Part shown: piece after piece, positions 29,470-40,960 of the stretch | How the letters are laid out: each line of letters starts with the position of its first letter | How positions within the stretch are numbered: position 1 is the first letter of the stretch | NCBI GenBank assembly: GCA_016946835.1 | Contig: JACVTC010000019.1 | Span: 635,001-682,500 of the forward strand | DNA: 47,500 bases | Direction of reading: 5' to 3' | Source: Neocallimastix lanati (nom. inval.) | Taxonomy: Eukaryota; Neocallimastigomycota; Neocallimastigomycetes; Neocallimastigales; Neocallimastigaceae | Position numbers and translations under genes: made by a program | Notes under the pieces: generated by a model | Told to the model about the DNA's origin: nothing | The model's database searches: none | What the model saw: the letters and a program-made list of their open reading frames with translations, nothing else

Positions 29470-30690
29470 TTATTCTGTTGCTTGATGTCTTAAAAGTACT
29501 TCAACCACGGCCTCATGATTATTTTGACGGGCTAAGGTTAACGCTGTTTCACCTTTTTCCATGGTTTGAGAAGTTGGAAAGGAAAAGGAGCGAAGTTGAG
29601 TAGTAAAATACAAATTAAAAGATGATGGTCGACGAGCATTAACATGAGCACCATAGGCAATTAATAATTTCACCATGTTAACTTTACCTAAAAAAGATGC
29701 CAACATTAATGGTGTAAATCCGGATGCATTAATTGCTTCTGTCTTTGCTCCAAAATGAAGCAAGCATTTCACAATTGCTAAATTATTTGTCCATATAGCT
29801 TGTAATAAAGGTGTATTTTGACTTCGATCTTTCATCTCCAAATCTAAGCGATCATAATCACTTTTAATTAATCTTACTAAATCACTCATAATGATTTCCT
29901 TTGTCGAGGATTCTTTTGGATAACGTTTTATTAAATTATGATAAAAATGATTTTTTCGTCGATTAAGAATATGAACAACGGCTTGAGCATTTAAATCAAC
30001 GATAGTATCTAAAAATTTTTTTAAAAAAATATAATTCCCTCTTTCTACTGCCATTAACACCAAACTTTTCCCATTCCAATCGCAAGCATTAAGATTAATT
30101 AAATAATTATCGGATATTTGACCGTGATAATAGCAATAAGATAAACCATAATTCAATAAAAACGGAAATGCTGGATATGGTAAGGTATTTTGTTGTTTAA
30201 AAGAGTATAAAAGAACACTGTCCCATTCTTCATTATAAATATGAACATTAATACCATTTTTTAAAAGAGAAAAAGTTGAAGAGGAAGAGGAAAAATTAGA
30301 AGAAATAGATAACTGGAATGATCTATCAAGAAGAACTTTTAAAATGTCTACTAAATTTTCAGTAAATGCTACAAAGAATGGAAGTTTGCCATCATTTGTT
30401 TCAAAATTTAAAGTTGAAGAATAATTTAATAGTAAATTCAATATTTTCAATAATTTATCTTTTTTATTTTTTATATTATTCTCAAAAGTATCACTTATAT
30501 TTTTGTCATTATCTTCAACAGTATTTTGAATAATTCTTGAATAATATTCTATTAAATAAATTAATGGATTATCCTTTTCTCGAAATTGACTAATATCAAT
30601 ATAATATTCTATTATTAATATTTATAATTTTGAATTAAAAATAAAAATGTAAAAATAGTAATAAAATAAAAATTGTAAATTTATTCAAAA

Positions 30691-30725
<35 letters not shown>

Positions 30726-31145
30726 CACAGTATTCATTAAAATAATAATAAATAAATAGATAAAAATGTTGAGTTTGTGTTTGTGTTTGTATAAAATTCT
30801 TTTCCAAATATATTAAATTATTTTGAAATTGTGAAATTTAATTTTAAAATTCATAAATTATTTATGTTATTAATAATTCAGATGAATTTGCATATCTTTA
30901 TTATTACCTATATTACTATTTTCAATATTTTCATTTTTGATTTCACTATCTTTGGCCTTTTGATTTATAATAATTCGATGATTACTTTTATCAATTACAT
31001 AATTTCCCTGTAATAAATTTTCCAACTGTTGATAGTCAAATGTTTTTATTAATTTATTTATTTCACGATTAAGCAACTGTCTTTTTAATATTTCTATTTC
31101 TTTGTTATTATTGCTACTTTTCTCATTTTGTAAATAAATATTCAT
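29470..31145 (-). CDS. Ankyrin-repeat protein
   Basis: Two exons on the minus strand, 31145-30908 and 30608-29470, join in phase 1 to 458 residues. The intron (30907-30609) has a GTAATA donor and TAG acceptor. The join reads ENSNI/EYYIDISQFREKDN. Exon 2 extends upstream of the apparent ATG-less frame near 30,450, which begins with TTG, so the true start is the ATG at 31145 (MNIYLQNEK). The C-terminal part shows ankyrin repeats: NTPLLQAIWTNNLAIVKCLL (about 344-363), GFTPLMLASFLGKVNMVKLL (about 376-395) and a last one, GETALTLARQNNHEAVVEVL (about 432-451). Weaker repeats precede them (GKLPFFVAFTENLVDILKVL, about 153-172, and GKSLVLMAVERGNYIFLKKF). Ankyrin repeats bind proteins; no enzymatic domain or signal peptide is seen, so the partner and function are unknown. 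Confidence 0.82.
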
Positions 31146-31340
31146 TGATATTAAATCGATATATTAAATTAAATTAATTTTTGAATAAATAGAAAAAAAT
31201 AAAAAAAAAAAAAAAAATTATATAAAAAAAGCTGAAAATTATATATATATATATAATATAATATAATTAGATACACTAAAATTTTATATAATATAGTTTA
31301 ATTAAATAAAAAATTCTTTTCAATAGAGATTTTAACATGG

Positions 31341-31409
<69 letters not shown>

Positions 31410-33101
31410 TTAGTATAATAATAATAATGTTGTATTATTAATTACTATTAATATTTAATATTATTGATTATTATAATTTATTATTTATTATTTATTATTA
31501 TTTATTATTTATTATTTATTATTATTTATTATTTATTATTATTTATTATTATTTATTATTTATTATTATTTATTATTTATTATTTATTATTTATTATTTA
31601 TTATTTATTATTTATTATTTATTATTTATTATTTATTATTTATTATTTATTATTTATTATTTATTATTTATTATTATTTATTATTTATTATTTATTATTT
31701 ATTATTTATTATTTATTATTTATTATTTATTATTTATTATTTATTAGTTAACAGATTATAAATCAAAACATATTATTATCTTACTATTAAATAATTATTA
31801 TAAATTTAATTAATATGCTCTTTAATTACTATTAACGTTTAATGAGTAATAAATTACACAGATTTACACAGATGAGGATGAACTCCTTTTTTTTTTAATT
31901 TTTATTTTTCATTTCTTATTATTTTTAACTTTTTTCCTTATACATATTTGATTATATTGTAATATATGTTTTAATTCAAAGTAATTGAAAAGGCTGAAAT
32001 ATTCAATAAAATATATTAATGAATTTTTAATTTTAAATATTGACTTTTGTCTATTATTTGATCCTACATAAAAGATTATAAAATATAATATATTGTTTTA
32101 TATTCTAATATATAGAAATTAAATATTTATATTTTAGTATTAAAAAACATTCTAATTTTATTGGATGATTGGAGATAACTCGGTTTATTCCAATATATGA
32201 AAGAATATATAAATAAATGTATTGAATAGATTAAAAACTGTTAGCAAAGTTTAAAAATTATTTATTTTTATAAAATAAAAAGTTTAAAATATAATATAAA
32301 AAAATAAATTAAAAAAAAAAAGTTTAAAAGAGAATTTTTTTTTATTTATTCTATGGATAGATGTATAATACAAATAATCGAAATGTATATTAATTTAAAG
32401 GAAAACTATTTTTTTAAAAAAAAAATTTCTCTGAGTATATAATATGATATATAAATAAATGTAGATGTATATAAATAGCTATGTATAATTAAATAGATGG
32501 ATAAATAGATGGATAAATAAATGTACATATTAATATAAATATAAATATAAATAGATAGATAGATAAAATAAAATTCTATTATTTAATAAATATAATTAAT
32601 ATATATTACAATATATAATAATATAATTAGAAAGTAATTATGGGAAATGGCAATTTTACAATCAAGATTATTATTGTATAGAATTATTAAAAAAATTTTT
32701 TTAATATTTTCAAAACTTTTTTAATTATTCTTTTTTTTTTTTTCTTTTCATTTTTGTTACCTTTTCATAATAATCAGTAAGAGTTTTTGAAAATAAAGAT
32801 ACTATTATAAAAAAATTAATATTTGTAAGTGTTTTTAAAATAAAAAGAAAGAGAATATATTAATATAATGAAAATGGACTTTTTTTAAAAAAAAAATAAA
32901 ATTGAATAAGAAATAAAATAAAATTATATTAATATTACTAAAAAAAAAGTTTATAATAGTTGAAATTGAAATAATGTTAGTAAAAACTTCAGTGTAAAAA
33001 AAATTATATATATTAAAGCAAAAAGCCATAGAATTATTTATTTATTTATTTATTTCATGTTAATGGTCTAAAATTTATTATAATTATTATTACTATTATT
33101 A

Positions 33102-33138
<37 letters not shown>

Positions 33139-33197
33139 ATCTTTTAATTTAAATAAATTTATTATTAAAAAAAAAAATAGGTTAATTAATAATCAAT
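31146..33197. repeat. Intergenic DNA with 64-nt A run and TTTATTA satellite
   Basis: A pure A run of 64 bases lies at 31341-31404. A TTTATTA heptamer-type satellite with occasional decamer units spans about 31,470-31,746. After that, 31,750-33,197 is AT-rich with short GATA/GGATAAATA repeats near 32,490-32,570 and an ATT tract at about 33,085-33,137. No gene is recognised. The last 100 bases precede the DUF4359-like gene. Confidence 0.7.
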
Positions 33198-33471
33198 ATG
33201 AGTAAGGCTAATGTTGTTTTAGGTTTAGTTGCTGTTTTAGCTACTGCTTTTGCTTTAAATCCAGATGAAGAAAGCTTTAAGAAATACATTGACACCAAGA
33301 TGAAGAAGTAAATATTTTTACATGAATAAAAAAATTGGATATTGTAATCTTTATTTAATTGTATATATATTATTTTGAATAAATTTGAAATTTAAATAAA
33401 AATTTTATATAATATTATTGCTTAGTAATTTATTATAAAAATTAAAAATAAATTTAAGAACAATTAAATTT

Positions 33472-33502
<31 letters not shown>

Positions 33503-34203
33503 TAGAAATATTAAAATTAAAATTAACATAATAAATAAATATAAATTAATGAGATAAATATATATTATATTACATTATATTAAACGTAATTATCTAAAAT
33601 ATTTTGGAAAATATTTAATTAATGTTTTTTTACTAAATGCTAGTGTTGGTTCTACTTGGTTCGAAAGAAAAATAGTTTCTAACATCTCTACCCTTGTTTA
33701 CAAAAGAGAAGTATGTTTTTTTTTTTTTTTTTTTTTTCATTTTATTAATACAAAATATATAGAGAGTTTTAAACAAATCTTAATAATTATGTAATAATTA
33801 TGTTAATATTAATGGTAATAGGATTACAAGTTATTCTCTGTTATCAATGTTCCAGGTAAATTAATAATATTAATTATATATCTTGATATTTAAGAATCAT
33901 AATGATGGTAGTAGTAGTAATATTTTTATCAAAAATTCTAAATATATATATAAATATGTATTACTTTTATTAGAAAATGAAACCAACTATCTTGGTATTT
34001 TCGGTCTTTGGATTCCATTACCATCCTCAAGCAGATTTAGCGAACTCAAAAAGGATGTTGAAAAGGATCTCAAAGATGCTGGTAAGAATATCAAAAACCA
34101 ATACAAGTCCGTTGAAAAGGACATCAAGAAGAAGGCTGAAGAAATTCAAGATGGTCTTGAGAAGAAGGGTGAAGAAATTCAAAAAGCTATCAAATCTGAA
34201 TAA
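33198..34203 (+). CDS. DUF4359-like small membrane-anchored or secreted protein with helical tail
   Basis: Four exons, 33198-33307, 33644-33710, 33822-33855 and 33974-34203, join to 146 residues (donors GTAAAT, GTATGT, GTAAAT; acceptors TAG, TAG, TAG). Residues 5-20 (NVVLGLVAVLATAFAL) are a hydrophobic N-terminal segment. NPDEESFKKYI then resembles the NP-x-F/Y start of DUF4359, and DYKLFSVINV plus YLGIFGLWIPL match the later conserved part of that family. Function is unknown. The tail from about residue 92 to 146 is a charged amphipathic helix in Lys/Glu periods (FSELKKDVEKDLKDAG, EKDIKKKAEEIQDGLEKKGE), resembling apolipoprotein/LEA-like helices. Codon use is richer in G/C than most neighbours, which may mean high expression. 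A truncated duplicate of exon 1 and intron 1 lies at 37,008. The family assignment is from motif memory, moderately sure. Confidence 0.72.
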
Positions 34204-34350
34204 ATAAACAAATTTTTATTCACTTTTATTAATATTTATGATAATATAATTAAATCAATAATTATAAAAAATTAACAGCTTATTAGATTTTAGAATTTTA
34301 TTTAAAAAAAAATAGTAATTTTTTTATAAATATATAAATAAATATTTATA

Positions 34351-34381
<31 letters not shown>

Positions 34382-34583
34382 TGTTTTTTGTTTTTTGTTT
34401 TTTGTTTTTTCATTAATTTATTACGAAATTTACAATTAAATTTTTTATTAACTTTTTAAATATTATTTTTGAAGAAAAATATATTATATAGAAATAAAAT
34501 TTAAAATTTTAAAAAAAGAAAAAATATTTTACATTTCAATACATTATTTTATTTTATAGATATAGATATATATTAATTATTGC

Positions 34584-34678
<95 letters not shown>

Positions 34679-34860
34679 TAATTGGATAAAATTAAAAATT
34701 TTATAATTTAAAATTATATATTAATGTAAATATAAATTATTTTATATTTACATTAATTTCTTTGTTTACAAAATATTTCTTTACTTCATAAAGGTTTTTA
34801 ATGATATTTTCATTTTAATATATGGCATACCTAGTTTTACACCTTGAATATTTTTATGTC
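34204..34860. repeat. Low-complexity intergenic DNA
   Basis: It holds a T run and GTTTTTT repeats at about 34,356-34,410 and an ATT/TTA microsatellite at about 34,588-34,678. No gene is seen. Confidence 0.75.
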
Positions 34861-35560
34861 CTACGTTTGAAATATTTAGGCAATAATTCATTCAATTCGT
34901 CGATGAATTTTTTATTAGTTTTTCACTGATTATTCATGAGAAATCATTGAACATTCCTGATGACAAAAAGTAAGACTTTGATGATATTATTAATTTTTCA
35001 TATTGTGATTTTTTTTTAGCAGAAATGCAGTTTATGAAATCTTAAAAATCAATTCTCAGGAAAGAATGTTTTTATTTAATAACATCTTTCAACAGTAATA
35101 GTAATAATAGTAATAATAATAATAGTTATAGTAATAATAGTTATAATAATATTAGTAATGATATTATTAGTAATGTTAGTAATAATATTGAAAATAATGT
35201 GTATGTTGATTCTAGTATGTGTGAAAAAGTGTTTAATTTCCTTCTTGGGGGAGGAAGTATTAATAACAGTACAAGGGAATGGAAGGATCTATTTAAGTGC
35301 CAGATGAAATCAGGTGCTTCTTATGATACTCCATTCTAGGTAGTTACTGCGGCTCTTCGTTAATCGATTATACCTATTGCTATTGGCCAGCAATGGTCTT
35401 TGTTCAATAGGTTCAAATCGAATCGTACTACCTACCAAGAGCGTCAATGCTGAAGAAATAGTAAGACAGGCCAGCAGAGCTAGTGCAACCAATGAAGAAT
35501 CATAATTTCGTATCTTAAAATTATGGATAACATTGTGAAGTCAAAAATAATTATTATACC
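34861..35560 (+). pseudogene. Decayed coding repeat, family A, second copy
   Basis: An Asn/Ser-rich frame (AGTAATAATAG-type codons, about 35,090-35,210) leads to FNFLLGGGS and EWKDLFK (about 35,225-35,300). A broken stretch with TPF, then KSVNAEEIVRQAS (about 35,430-35,475), follows. These match the order NFLLGG, KEWDVLF, TPFLVRST and SVNPENVVRQA in the minus-strand copy at 40 kb. Stops follow TPF and occur elsewhere. The minus-strand open frame over the same DNA is a shadow. Confidence 0.5.
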
Positions 35561-35794
35561 ACAGTATAATAATGCCCTTGTGAAATCTTACAGATATTAA
35601 TTAAATAAAACTAGAATACATTATACTATTATTTTATTTTATTTTGTGTTTTTTTTTGTTTGTTTGTTTGTTTGTTTATTCTTTTATCTTTTTTTTTTTT
35701 TTTTTTTCTTTTTATTTCATGTATTTTATCAAATATTTAATTAATAAAGATGAAACAAGTTTGCTGCCGTTAAAAAAAAAGAAAAAAAAAAATC

Positions 35795-36050
35795 CTTCAA
35801 TCACCTTCGAGAGAGTCTTCTTTTCTTATTTTATATTTTGTGAGGCTTGCCAAATTCCTTACTAATGCCATACTTATTGTGATTTTTATATATTATGATC
35901 AATTTGTATAGCATTAGGCCTACTATTAATAAGAACGTCAATGCCGAAAAGGTAATGCAAAGAAGTAATTGTGATACAGATTCGAATGATGATATTAATC
36001 CATATGGAGTTATCATTGATGAATTGGAATAATTAGAAGCCATTTTGTCC
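35795..36050 (+). pseudogene. Related repeat fragment, family A/B
   Basis: The DNA from AATCACCTTCGAGAGAG (about 35,807) through TATGATCAATTTGTAT and AAGAACGTCAATGCCGAAAA (about 35,950) aligns with the reverse complement of 39,000-39,180. The frame reads MINLYSIRPTINKNVNAEKV and ends IIDELE before a stop near 36,031. It shares the (K)xVNAE motif with the repeats at 35.4 and 40.2 kb, so it is probably a relative of the same element. Confidence 0.45.
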
Positions 36051-36741
<691 letters not shown>

Positions 36742-37007
36742 TAATGGTAATTGTTACTTTTTCACTTTAACATAATGAAGGAAAGTTTTTTTTTTTTTTT
36801 TGAATAAAATAAATTTAATATAAACAAAATTATAAAATGAGAGCCTGTAAAAAATTTTAAATATATATATAGAAAAATTTTATGTGTTTTTAAAATAAAA
36901 GGAAATAATTTATATATAATAAAAATGTTTTTTTTATAAAATATTATATAGATCAAAGATAAAATGATTATTAATATTACTATAAAAAAAATTATTAAAC
37001 ATTCAAT

Positions 37008-37200
37008 ATGGATAAGATTATATCTGAGGTTTTATTTATTACTTCTGTTCTAAATCCGAATGAAGAAAGCTTAATGAAATAACATGAACTTCATGGTGTA
37101 ACCAATTTTTAAATCAATAAAAAAAAATTGATATTATAATCTTTATTTCATTGTATATATTATTTTGAATAAATTTGAAAATTAAAACAAATAATATATA
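37008..37200 (+). pseudogene. Truncated duplicate of the DUF4359-like gene
   Basis: The frame opens MDKIISEVLFITSVLNPNEESL and stops after MK, matching exon 1 of the gene at 33198 (hydrophobic start, then NPDEESFKKY). The following DNA (about 37,118-37,180, TTATATTATAATCTTTATTT-like and TTTTGAATAAATTTGAAA) also matches intron 1 of that gene. So the copy arose by DNA duplication, not retroposition. Exons 2-4 are not found downstream. Confidence 0.75.
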
Positions 37201-37449
37201 TTATATTATCACATATTAAAACATATTATTATTAAAATTAAAATTAAAATTTAAAAGTGCATAAAAAATTAAAATATTTATAAATAGTTTTATTTATATT
37301 TAAAAATTTATTTTTTTTCTTTATATTAATAAATTGTAATTAATCATTGTATTATTTTATTAATTTATTTTTATATTTTTTAATTTAAAAATTAGTAATA
37401 AAATATATTGTTATTATTATCATTTAAATTTTTATTTTTTCAATTATTT

Positions 37450-38121
37450 TTATTGTTTATTTTCTTCCATTTTCTTAGCACAAATGGTAATATCCTTCAC
37501 TTCAATTATTTCCTTTTCATATCCATTAATGGTTAATGAAATAAAACATTCACCAACTTCTTCAATGGTATTACATATGCCAAATGGTCTAGTAACATAA
37601 CTTAGGGCATTGTAAACCTTTTGTAATTTAGAAATATTTTTTTGTCCTTCAATAGGTTTCATTAATGCTGGTCTAACACAATATACATCTTTAAATTCAT
37701 TACCTTTCATATTGAGAAGTTCTGATTCTGTTTCTCCTTTAACTCTGGCCCACATCATTTTACTTGTCGAATTGGTTCCTGAACCGGAAACATAAATAAA
37801 TGTCAAATTTTTATTGACACCAAGTGATTTTGTGAAATTGATGGTAAGATCATGTGTAATTTCTCGATATTCTTTTTCTTGCATACCATTACTACTAATA
37901 CCTGCACAGAAGAAACAGGCATCATAACCTTGAAGCCGTTCATCTCCTTCTTTTAAATCTGAAAAAGAGGGTACAACTAATTCAGTTAATTTATCATGTT
38001 GATGACCAATTGGTTTTCTTGAAACACTTAATACCTTTTCAACAATAGGTGAATTTAAACATTCTAATAAAACACCTTCACCTACAAAACCAGTTGTTCC
38101 TGTAATAATAACCTTAATCAT
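37450..38121 (-). CDS. Atypical short-chain dehydrogenase / NAD(P)-binding epimerase-like protein
   Basis: An intronless frame of 223 residues. The N-terminus has the Rossmann nucleotide-binding motif GTTGFVG (8-14) after a beta strand (KVIIT). Further along are ACFFCAGISS (68-77), IYVSGSGT (109-116) in the place of the catalytic strand, and WARVKGETE (124-132), where Lys128 would correspond to an SDR lysine although the usual YxxxK is not intact. Such short atypical SDRs (TIP30/Fmp52-like or bacterial NAD-dependent epimerase/dehydratase family) bind NADP or NAD; the substrate is unknown. The lack of introns, in a window where most genes have several, hints at acquisition from bacteria, which is inference. 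No signal peptide, so cytosolic. Confidence 0.88.
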   Translation of the reverse strand: MIKVIITGTTGFVGEGVLLECLNSPIVEKVLSVSRKPIGHQHDKLTELVVPSFSDLKEGDERLQGYDACFFCAGISSNGMQEKEYREITHDLTINFTKSLGVNKNLTFIYVSGSGTNSTSKMMWARVKGETESELLNMKGNEFKDVYCVRPALMKPIEGQKNISKLQKVYNALSYVTRPFGICNTIEEVGECFISLTINGYEKEIIEVKDITICAKKMEENKQ

Positions 38122-38999
38122 TATTTATCCTACTTTAATATTTTTTTCCTTAAATTTTAAAAATAATATATTTATTACTTTTTAAAAAAGAAAATTAAAA
38201 ATAATAAGAATAAATAAAAATTTAAAATAAATAAAAGAATTATAATTAAATAAAAAATAAAAAAAAAAAAATTTAAATATTCTATGGTATTATTTTTATC
38301 CTATAAAATAATTTTAGGATATTTATTGTATATATTTTTAATAAATTTTATAAATATTAATAATTGTTTTTCATTTTAATATATTATATAATAATTTTTA
38401 AAAAATGACAATAGTAATGAATAATTATGATATATAATATTTAATATATTTCTTTTTCCGCAATTTCCGCAACCACTTTTTTTTAAATTTTTGTACTAAC
38501 TTATTCTTGAAAGGAAGGAAGGGTAAGATATGCTTTTGATTTTACAAAACAAGAAAATGTATTAACTTTTATCTTTTTATAAAAAAATTAAAATAAAATA
38601 AAAAAAAAAAAAGTAAATACTTTTGTATTTACTACCATCGATTTATTTATTATCTTATTTATCATTTATTTAATCAATAATTAAATAATCAATAAAAAAA
38701 TACATTATAAATTTAAATAAATATAATAATAATAATAATAATATTAAATTTATATATATATATATAAATTTAAATAAAATTAATTTATATATATATATAT
38801 ATAAATTTAAATAAAATTATTAATAAAATATAATTAAATATTAATAAAAAAAAAAAAAGTTTATGAAATTAAAAATAATGAGAATTTTTATAATTATGAT
38901 ATTATGAATTGAAATTATTCCTACCAAAATAAAACTAAAAACAAAACAAAAGAGTAACAAAAAAAAAAAATAAAAATAAAAATATAAAAATAATTATTT
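38122..38999. other. AT-rich intergenic DNA upstream of the SDR gene
   Basis: No gene is seen. TTTATATATATATATAAATT-type palindromic tracts lie at about 38,750-38,815. A short complex phrase CTTTTTCCGCAATTTCCGCA lies near 38,451. Confidence 0.4.
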
Positions 39000-39180
39000 A
39001 AAAAATATGATATCATTCCGATGCTGACGCTCTTTACAACGGTAGGTCTAATGGAATACAAACTGATCATACTATATTAAAATCAAGAATCACAATGGGC
39101 ATAACATTAGTAAAGGCATTCAATACTCCCACATAAAAAATAGGAAATTAAGAAGGAAGATTTTCTCTCGAAAGTGATTA
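39000..39180 (-). pseudogene. Related repeat fragment, family A/B, inverted copy
   Basis: Read on the minus strand, this matches 35,807-35,975: AATCACTTTCGAGAGA, GTGATTCTTGATTTTAATAT, ATGATCAGTTTGTATTCCAT and AAGAGCGTCAGC. The peptide MISLYSIRPTVVKSVS parallels MINLYSIRPTINKNVN. It has stops and is a dead fragment. Confidence 0.45.
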
Positions 39181-39325
39181 AAAAAAAAAAAAAATTATTA
39201 ATAAATTGATTTCTTTCTCTCGAGATGATCTCAAAGATATTATATATTGCTTTTCAAGATGAGGACACAGTACATAAAAAATTTAATATTATTTTCAAAA
39301 TCTTCTTTATTATCTGAAAAATTCA

Positions 39326-39363
<38 letters not shown>

Positions 39364-39370
39364 ATTGCTC

Positions 39371-39403
<33 letters not shown>

Positions 39404-39584
39404 TCAACAAATTGAAAGAATTGTTGCTTATATTCTTCAAATTTGGGACATAAAAGTATTCATTGTATAAAATTAAATATGCTATTACTCTCATCATAAA
39501 GAAAGACGATTATGTTGAGTGATATCTTTGCTTTTAATATAAGGTTTCATATAAAATTTGAAATCTTATCTAATTCGTCCAATC

Positions 39585-39632
<48 letters not shown>

Positions 39633-40055
39633 AAAAGAAAATTATCACAAGAACAAAAATAAAATAAAATATAACTTTACATTTATTGAATAATTCATTT
39701 ATTAAAATAATGATGAAAATACAAATTAAAAAAAAAAAGAAAAAAAAAATATCTTAAAAAATAAAAATATTGTAAAAATATATATATATATATATTAGTA
39801 ATTAATTATTTTTTATTTTATTAAAATATTTTTTTTTAAAGACTCAATTATTATGAACTTTAACTTTATTTATCATTTTTTAATTATTAATTACATGAAT
39901 ATTTAAAAAAATTACTTAAAATTTAAAAAAAAAAATTATTTGTCCAATTTAAACCTAGTAATGTGAAATAATGTGAAATAAAAGAAATATCCAAAATTAA
40001 GTGAATAAATAAATTCAGAAAAAATATTCAAAAAAAAAAAAAAAAACCAAAGGCA
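39181..40055. other. Homopolymer-rich DNA
   Basis: Long A and T runs occur at about 39,330-39,362, 39,371-39,398 and 39,587-39,630. The rest is AT-rich. A slightly complex segment (39,215-39,260, reading SRDDLKDIIYCFS) may belong to the neighbouring repeat. No gene is called. Confidence 0.4.
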
Positions 40056-40345
40056 GCAAACCTCACCTCCATATTATAAGATTTCCGTTTAACCTGAATT
40101 CTTATTCCAGATTAGGATTTGAATTGACAATCTGAAAGAAATAATGGTCTTCTCCTTCAGTGGCAAGATAGTGCAATATGGCCTGTCTTACTACATTTTC
40201 AGGGTTGACGCTCCAGATTAGTTTGCCCATATACCATCATAACAGCAATCCTTGTCGAGTACTAGCCCTCGGCATAATTTCTGTATAGTGAGCGGTTGAC
40301 CGCACCAAGAATGGCGTTTAAGAATAATCACCATAAATGATTTGG

Positions 40346-40359
40346 TTATTATCAAACAA
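40346..40359. repeat. Target-site duplication, left copy
   Basis: TTATTATCAAACAA, identical to 40784-40797. It directly abuts the T run that is the 3' A tail of the inserted element on the minus strand. Confidence 0.9.
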
Positions 40360-40783
40360 TTTTTTTTTTTTTTTTTTTTTTTAGATTGAAGACTTTTGTC
40401 TCTCCCATATATTAATATGGGTGTATGATTAACTGCCATACCGGTACGGCGTCCGCGCTCTCAACTCCCCATTAGCAAAGAAACTCCATGTAGAAGCACC
40501 CTACGCGATCCTCAAGGGAAAGCAGAGCCCACTATAGGTGGCGTTCTTGCCATCCCAGAGGAGCTAGAAACTGTAATCCTCTCAGACAAGGCTTATGCAA
40601 TAGGATTCTTAAAGTGTTAGAAATATAGAAAACATACCTACCTGAGTATCGTTTAACCCCTAACCTTTCACGCAAAACCTAGAGGGGAAAATTGTGAAGA
40701 TTTGGTACTGACGTGGGTTGATCCAGAGACCTTTGGTATGATAAGTCAACGACTTAACAACCCAGGATAAGAACTGGATGACT
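40360..40783 (-). mobile_element. tRNA-derived SINE-like retroposon
   Basis: A 424-bp insertion bounded by perfect 14-bp duplications of TTATTATCAAACAA. On the minus strand it begins at 40783 with AGTCATCCAGTTCTTATCC. The head resembles a tRNA: D-arm-like TGGGTTGTTAAGTCGTTGAC, an anticodon region CTTATCATACCAAAGG, and GGTCTCTGGATCAACCCA, whose GGATCAACC matches a pol III B box (GGWTCRANNC). A body of nearly balanced GC content follows, conspicuous in this AT-rich genome, and the element ends in a 23-nt A tail (plus-strand T run 40360-40382). These are the hallmarks of LINE-mobilised SINEs. The uninterrupted related copy at 8.05-8.10 kb confirms the insertion site. Confidence 0.85.
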
Positions 40784-40797
40784 TTATTATCAAACAA
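40784..40797. repeat. Target-site duplication, right copy
   Basis: TTATTATCAAACAA, the partner of 40346-40359, at the tRNA-like 5' end of the inserted element. Confidence 0.9.
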
Positions 40798-40960
40798 AAC
40801 ATCCCATTCCTTTTTATAATTTATATCAATAATATCAGTATCTCTTCCACCAAGAAGGAAGTTATATAATCAGTAACACGTAACATATATATTTATATAC
40901 TCATTATTCAGATAATTACTAATAATAAATTACTAATAATAAAACTACATTATTAAAATA

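Larger units (their letters stand above)
40056..40960 (-). pseudogene. Decayed coding repeat, family A, inverted copy split by a SINE-like insertion
   Basis: On the minus strand the frame reads NFLLGGRDTDIIDINYKKEW, then DVLFDN (about 40,860-40,785). It is interrupted by a 424-bp insertion and resumes with DNNQIIYGDYS (stop), TPFLVRSTAHYTEIMPRAST, RQGLLL (stop), WYMGKLIWSVNPENVVRQAI and LHYLATEGEDHYFFQIVNS, ending near 40,105. It is the best-preserved copy in the window, and the plus-strand copy at 8.0-8.2 kb lacks the insertion. Element type is unresolved; the coding content suggests a retroelement or other repetitive protein gene. Confidence 0.6.

Noticed and set aside
30448-30450. Start of the ankyrin gene at a TTG codon
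   Set aside because: The frame continues upstream to a splice acceptor and joins in phase to an exon with a proper ATG at 31145.
31464-31751. Open frame of repeated IIYYLLF
   Set aside because: Artefact of the TTTATTA satellite.
35310-35492. Minus-strand open frame (MVALALLACL...)
   Set aside because: It is antisense to the decayed repeat copy, whose plus-strand motifs match the other copies.
35831-36043. Minus-strand open frame of 70 codons with a hydrophobic stretch
   Set aside because: Antisense to a repeat fragment; the homology with 39.0-39.2 kb is better explained by the plus-strand reading.
40360-40783. Functional tRNA or other structured RNA gene in the GC-rich island
   Set aside because: The tRNA-like part has a degraded A box and anticodon stem, and the A tail and target duplications show a retroposed element instead.
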